Shown here: positions 61,263 to 64,000 of the stretch, in pieces | Numbering within the stretch: the first letter of the stretch is position 1 | Layout of the letters: each line of letters starts with the position of its first letter | Assembly: GCA_044344795.1 (NCBI GenBank) | Contig: JBIJCF010000013.1 | Location: 4,379-68,378, forward strand | DNA from: GCA-2737665 sp044344795 | GTDB taxonomy: Bacteria > Bacteroidota > Bacteroidia > Palsa-965 | Length of the DNA stretch: 64,000 nt | Direction of reading: 5' to 3' | Made by a program: the position numbers and the translations under genes | Notes under the pieces: model-generated | What the model saw: the letters and a program-made list of their open reading frames with translations, nothing else | Databases searched by the model: none | Told to the model about the DNA's origin: nothing

Positions 61263-64000
61263 ATGCAGGACTCTTCCATTATGTGGCAACGATTCTACCA
61301 ATCTCGTTTTTTGTTTCTGGTTGCAGGACTACTGTGTCTGGCATTGGCAAAGGTTATTGTCCTTCGTGATGCAAGTTCTCCTGCACCGGCAGCTGAACAA
61401 TTCAATCGTGTGCTGCACCTGCGTGAATCGGAATTAGCGGCGCACCTTGACACCTTAATGCGCAGGACGAACGGCCGGTCTCCTCAGGAAATTTTTAAAG
61501 CGAATACAACTTCACACCGCACTCTTTATAACGACAAAGGCTTTGTGCTGCTTATGTACGAAGGCGATACGTTGAAGTATTGGTCGGATAATTCTGCTGC
61601 TGTAGAAAATTACATGAAGGAAGTGTGTCTTGACGAACGTCTGGCACGATTGCGCAACGGATGGTTTCAGGTTATTCGTAAGCACGACAATTCAGGCAGA
61701 ACATATATCGGGTTGTCGTTAATTCGTTCCGCATATCCGTACCAAAATCGTTATCTCGTAAATGAATTCTGGAGGGATTACAATGTTCCTCCCGAAACCA
61801 ATATTGAAACTAATGATCCCGGATCAGTTAATGCAGTTGTTGCGGCAGATGGAACGTATCTGTTTTCGCTCGATCATAAACAAAGTTCACAACCTATTAT
61901 TCCGTTGTGGTGGCGAATTTTTAATGTCCTGCTCAACTTATGCGGGTTCGTATTATTAATTAAATATCTGCACGAAGAGACGCATGCATTACCCGATACG
62001 CTAAGCATGCGTTGGAAAGTAATTTTATTTCTCGCCGTTCTGGCCGTGTTGCGCTTTGTAATGTTGCTGTTGCATTTTCCGGATACGTTTTATAGCTCAG
62101 AGCTGTTTAGTCCTTTGCATTATGGTGACGCAGAATCGTTCTGGAATTCGAACCTGGGCGACTTTTTCCTGAATGCTTTGCTCTTGTTGTTCGGTGTGAT
62201 TTACGTCTTACGTCATCCGAAATCACTCGTCATCAACTTTCCTCAAAAGCGTGTATTACCCTACTTGTTGGTGTTTTTCATGATGGCCGTTCCGGTTGTC
62301 GGCGGTTGGCTGATTAATCAGATGATTCAGGACCTCGTGCAGAACTCGGACATTTCTTTTAACGTCAACAACATTTTCGATTTATCGGTTTTCAGTTATC
62401 TGGGACTGTTGTTGTTGGCATTATTCGTTGCAACATTTTTCTTATTGGCAGATCATGCCGTCATTCAGATTAAGCGCATGCAGTTGACGTTTTTGGAACA
62501 ACTGGCATTGTTCGTTGTAGCTGCCGCCGGCTTCACTGTAGTATGCGCGCTGCAAGGCAATGTGGACATGATAACGGTGTATTGGCCCTTTGCAATTCTT
62601 TTCGTGCTGTTTCAACGACCTACAGATAACGAAGAAAGTCGATATCCTTTTTCACTGATTGTGCTACTGGTGTTTTTATTTTCATTCTACACGACACACA
62701 TGATTGGCAAGCAATCGCGTTATAAAGAACACGACTCCCGAAAACTATTGGCAGAAAAATTGGCTGCAGAGCAAGATCCGATTGCTGAGCATTTCTTTAT
62801 CGAGTTGCGTGATAAATTGATGTACGATACAGTACTGATTAAATTATCTCAAGGCCCGGAAGCCGATCTGAGTGCATTTGAAAAACGTGTGGTGCAACAA
62901 TATTTCAGTGGATACTGGGAAAAGTATGATGTTAAAGTGGCGTTTTTCGACACGATGTGTGTGCCTTTATTGCGCCACGCTGCAACGTATTCCGACAACT
63001 TTACGTTGATGGAAGAGATTGTCCACCGTCAATGCGAACCTACACAAACCGAACATTTTTATTTCAGAACAAAAGGTGATGGTCGAATTTCCTATGTCGC
63101 GAAGTTGGTGTTGCAATGGCCGGGAAGAGAAAAGTTTTTAGGACAAGGAACGTTGTTTCTTGAACTGGATTCGAAGCTGATGAACGAAGAGGTAGGTTTC
63201 CCAGAATTGTTGCTCGATCGGGAATTGACCGTCAATCAACGCCTGCTTAATTATTCTTATGCAAAATATAAGAATGGTGTTTTATTAAATCACGCCGGTA
63301 AATTTCAATTCAGTTTATCTCCTGAGCAATATTTGGCTGCAGCAAGAAAGAATGAGTTTATTGTTCAAGAGCAATACGAACACCTGGTGTTTTCTCCCGA
63401 CAATGAAACTGCCGTGGTGTTGAGTAAGCCACAGGAAGGTTGGTTGAACATCACTACAGGTTTTTCCTACATATTCACATTGTATAGTTTGTTGTTGATG
63501 CTGGCGTTGTTCTTGCGTCAAATTATTGTGGCAGGTAATGCATTCAGTCAACTGACGTTTAAGTATCGCATTCAATTAGTGTTGGTGTTAATCGTATTGG
63601 CGTCCTTAACCTTATTCGGTAGTGGTTCCATCTATTATATACAGCAACAATATCAAACCAAAAACTCTGAAATTATAAGTGAGAAGGCGCATTCGGTTTC
63701 GTTGGAAATTGAATCAAAGATTGAGGATAACAAATTAACAGCACCGTATAAAGAATATACTACTTATTTGTTGCGCAAGTTTTCGAATGTATTCTTCACG
63801 GATATCAATTTGTATGATCTGGAAGGAAATTTGTTTGCTACTTCCAGAGGAAAAGTGTTTGATGAAGGCTTGGTTTCGCGTAAGATGAATCCGGAAGCCT
63901 ATTTGCAATTACACATGAATAAACGTTCGGAATTTGTGCATGATGAGAACGTGGGAAATCTGGCGTATTTGTCGGCGTATTTGCCGGTAAAAAATAAGTC
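61263..64000 (+). CDS. Large membrane sensor-like protein, 3' end outside the window
   Basis: An open frame of at least 912 codons runs from the ATG at 61263 (or the ATG at 61281) to the window end. A membrane helix near residues 12-30, a periplasmic domain, and then several helices around residues 220-500 (for example VILFLAVLAVLRFVMLLLHF, VLPYLLVFFMMAVPVVGGWL) precede a second extracytoplasmic domain ending NLAYLSAYLPVKNK. This is the layout of the large Bacteroidota histidine kinases in which a HAMP segment and kinase domain come next, but those parts lie beyond the edge. Kinase identity is therefore inference. Confidence 0.75.
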   Translation, partial: MQDSSIMWQRFYQSRFLFLVAGLLCLALAKVIVLRDASSPAPAAEQFNRVLHLRESELAAHLDTLMRRTNGRSPQEIFKANTTSHRTLYNDKGFVLLMYEGDTLKYWSDNSAAVENYMKEVCLDERLARLRNGWFQVIRKHDNSGRTYIGLSLIRSAYPYQNRYLVNEFWRDYNVPPETNIETNDPGSVNAVVAADGTYLFSLDHKQSSQPIIPLWWRIFNVLLNLCGFVLLIKYLHEETHALPDTLSMRWKVILFLAVLAVLRFVMLLLHFPDTFYSSELFSPLHYGDAESFWNSNLGDFFLNALLLLFGVIYVLRHPKSLVINFPQKRVLPYLLVFFMMAVPVVGGWLINQMIQDLVQNSDISFNVNNIFDLSVFSYLGLLLLALFVATFFLLADHAVIQIKRMQLTFLEQLALFVVAAAGFTVVCALQGNVDMITVYWPFAILFVLFQRPTDNEESRYPFSLIVLLVFLFSFYTTHMIGKQSRYKEHDSRKLLAEKLAAEQDPIAEHFFIELRDKLMYDTVLIKLSQGPEADLSAFEKRVVQQYFSGYWEKYDVKVAFFDTMCVPLLRHAATYSDNFTLMEEIVHRQCEPTQTEHFYFRTKGDGRISYVAKLVLQWPGREKFLGQGTLFLELDSKLMNEEVGFPELLLDRELTVNQRLLNYSYAKYKNGVLLNHAGKFQFSLSPEQYLAAARKNEFIVQEQYEHLVFSPDNETAVVLSKPQEGWLNITTGFSYIFTLYSLLLMLALFLRQIIVAGNAFSQLTFKYRIQLVLVLIVLASLTLFGSGSIYYIQQQYQTKNSEIISEKAHSVSLEIESKIEDNKLTAPYKEYTTYLLRKFSNVFFTDINLYDLEGNLFATSRGKVFDEGLVSRKMNPEAYLQLHMNKRSEFVHDENVGNLAYLSAYLPVKNK

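Overview
The window looks like chromosome of a member of the Bacteroidota, probably a Chitinophagales or Sphingobacteriales-like lineage. The reasons are a secreted protein with a type IX secretion C-terminal sorting domain (FPNP motif), promoters of the Bacteroidota TAnnTTTG type, a fused hemC-hemD gene, a bifunctional phosphoglucose/phosphomannose isomerase, and several families I know mainly from this phylum (DUF4397 proteins, SprA-like surface protein, Ig-like lipoprotein). No rRNA, tRNA, CRISPR array, transposase or integrase was seen.

Positions 1-13,700 are an accessory region, visibly more AT-rich than the rest, with every gene on the + strand. It holds a type II restriction-modification pair (C5 methyltransferase, cut by the window edge, and an MvaI/BcnI-like nuclease). 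Next comes a tightly overlapping five-gene operon: a PLD nuclease fused to a J-like domain, a TerY-like VWA protein, a PP2C phosphatase, a protein kinase with the GHGDLKHDN/DYDG signature, and a DUF4407 membrane protein. Two single-gene units for secreted NFDG-motif proteins and a small repeat protein follow. The units are separated by four copies (3188, 10209, 11709, 12884) of a 136-137 bp imperfect inverted repeat whose ends (TATAACAG ... CGTTATAGCC) and asymmetric stem resemble integron attC sites. A second family of about 60 bp hairpins, with changing stem sequence but a constant ACA/AGAG internal bulge, occurs three times. I read this as a cassette array carrying defence-like modules. The VWA/phosphatase/kinase/PLD/DUF4407 operon is the best candidate for an undescribed system. 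No biological activity can be shown from sequence alone.

Positions 13,970-34,920 are core-like. They hold the haem precursor operon hemA-hemCD-hemB (- strand), a TPR sensor-like protein, an orphan UmuD-type peptidase, an ALDH8-like dehydrogenase, an LD-carboxypeptidase, an OmpA-type lipoprotein, a decayed Bacteroidota gene (24065-24747), a family 5 peptide-binding lipoprotein, exonuclease III, a large SprA-like outer-membrane protein, ComF, free-methionine sulfoxide reductase and an Ig-like lipoprotein.

Positions 34,920-47,260 are mostly - strand. They contain a queA / unknown / hemW operon, a polysaccharide operon (Wzz, O-antigen ligase/polymerase, FkbM methyltransferase, GT87-type glycosyltransferase, CxxCH lipoprotein), a metallo-beta-lactamase-fold hydrolase and a short-chain dehydrogenase. 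Positions 47,400-64,000 hold a cyclase-family hydrolase, MmcQ/YjbR and DUF502 proteins, a recently triplicated DUF4397 surface protein, pgi/pmi, lipB, a serine hydrolase, an omega-amidase plus aminotransferase pair, slyD, a TMTC-like membrane TPR protein, and a large sensor-like membrane protein cut by the right edge.

Many genes carry the TAnnTTTG box only 3-6 nt before the start codon, which suggests widespread leaderless transcripts.
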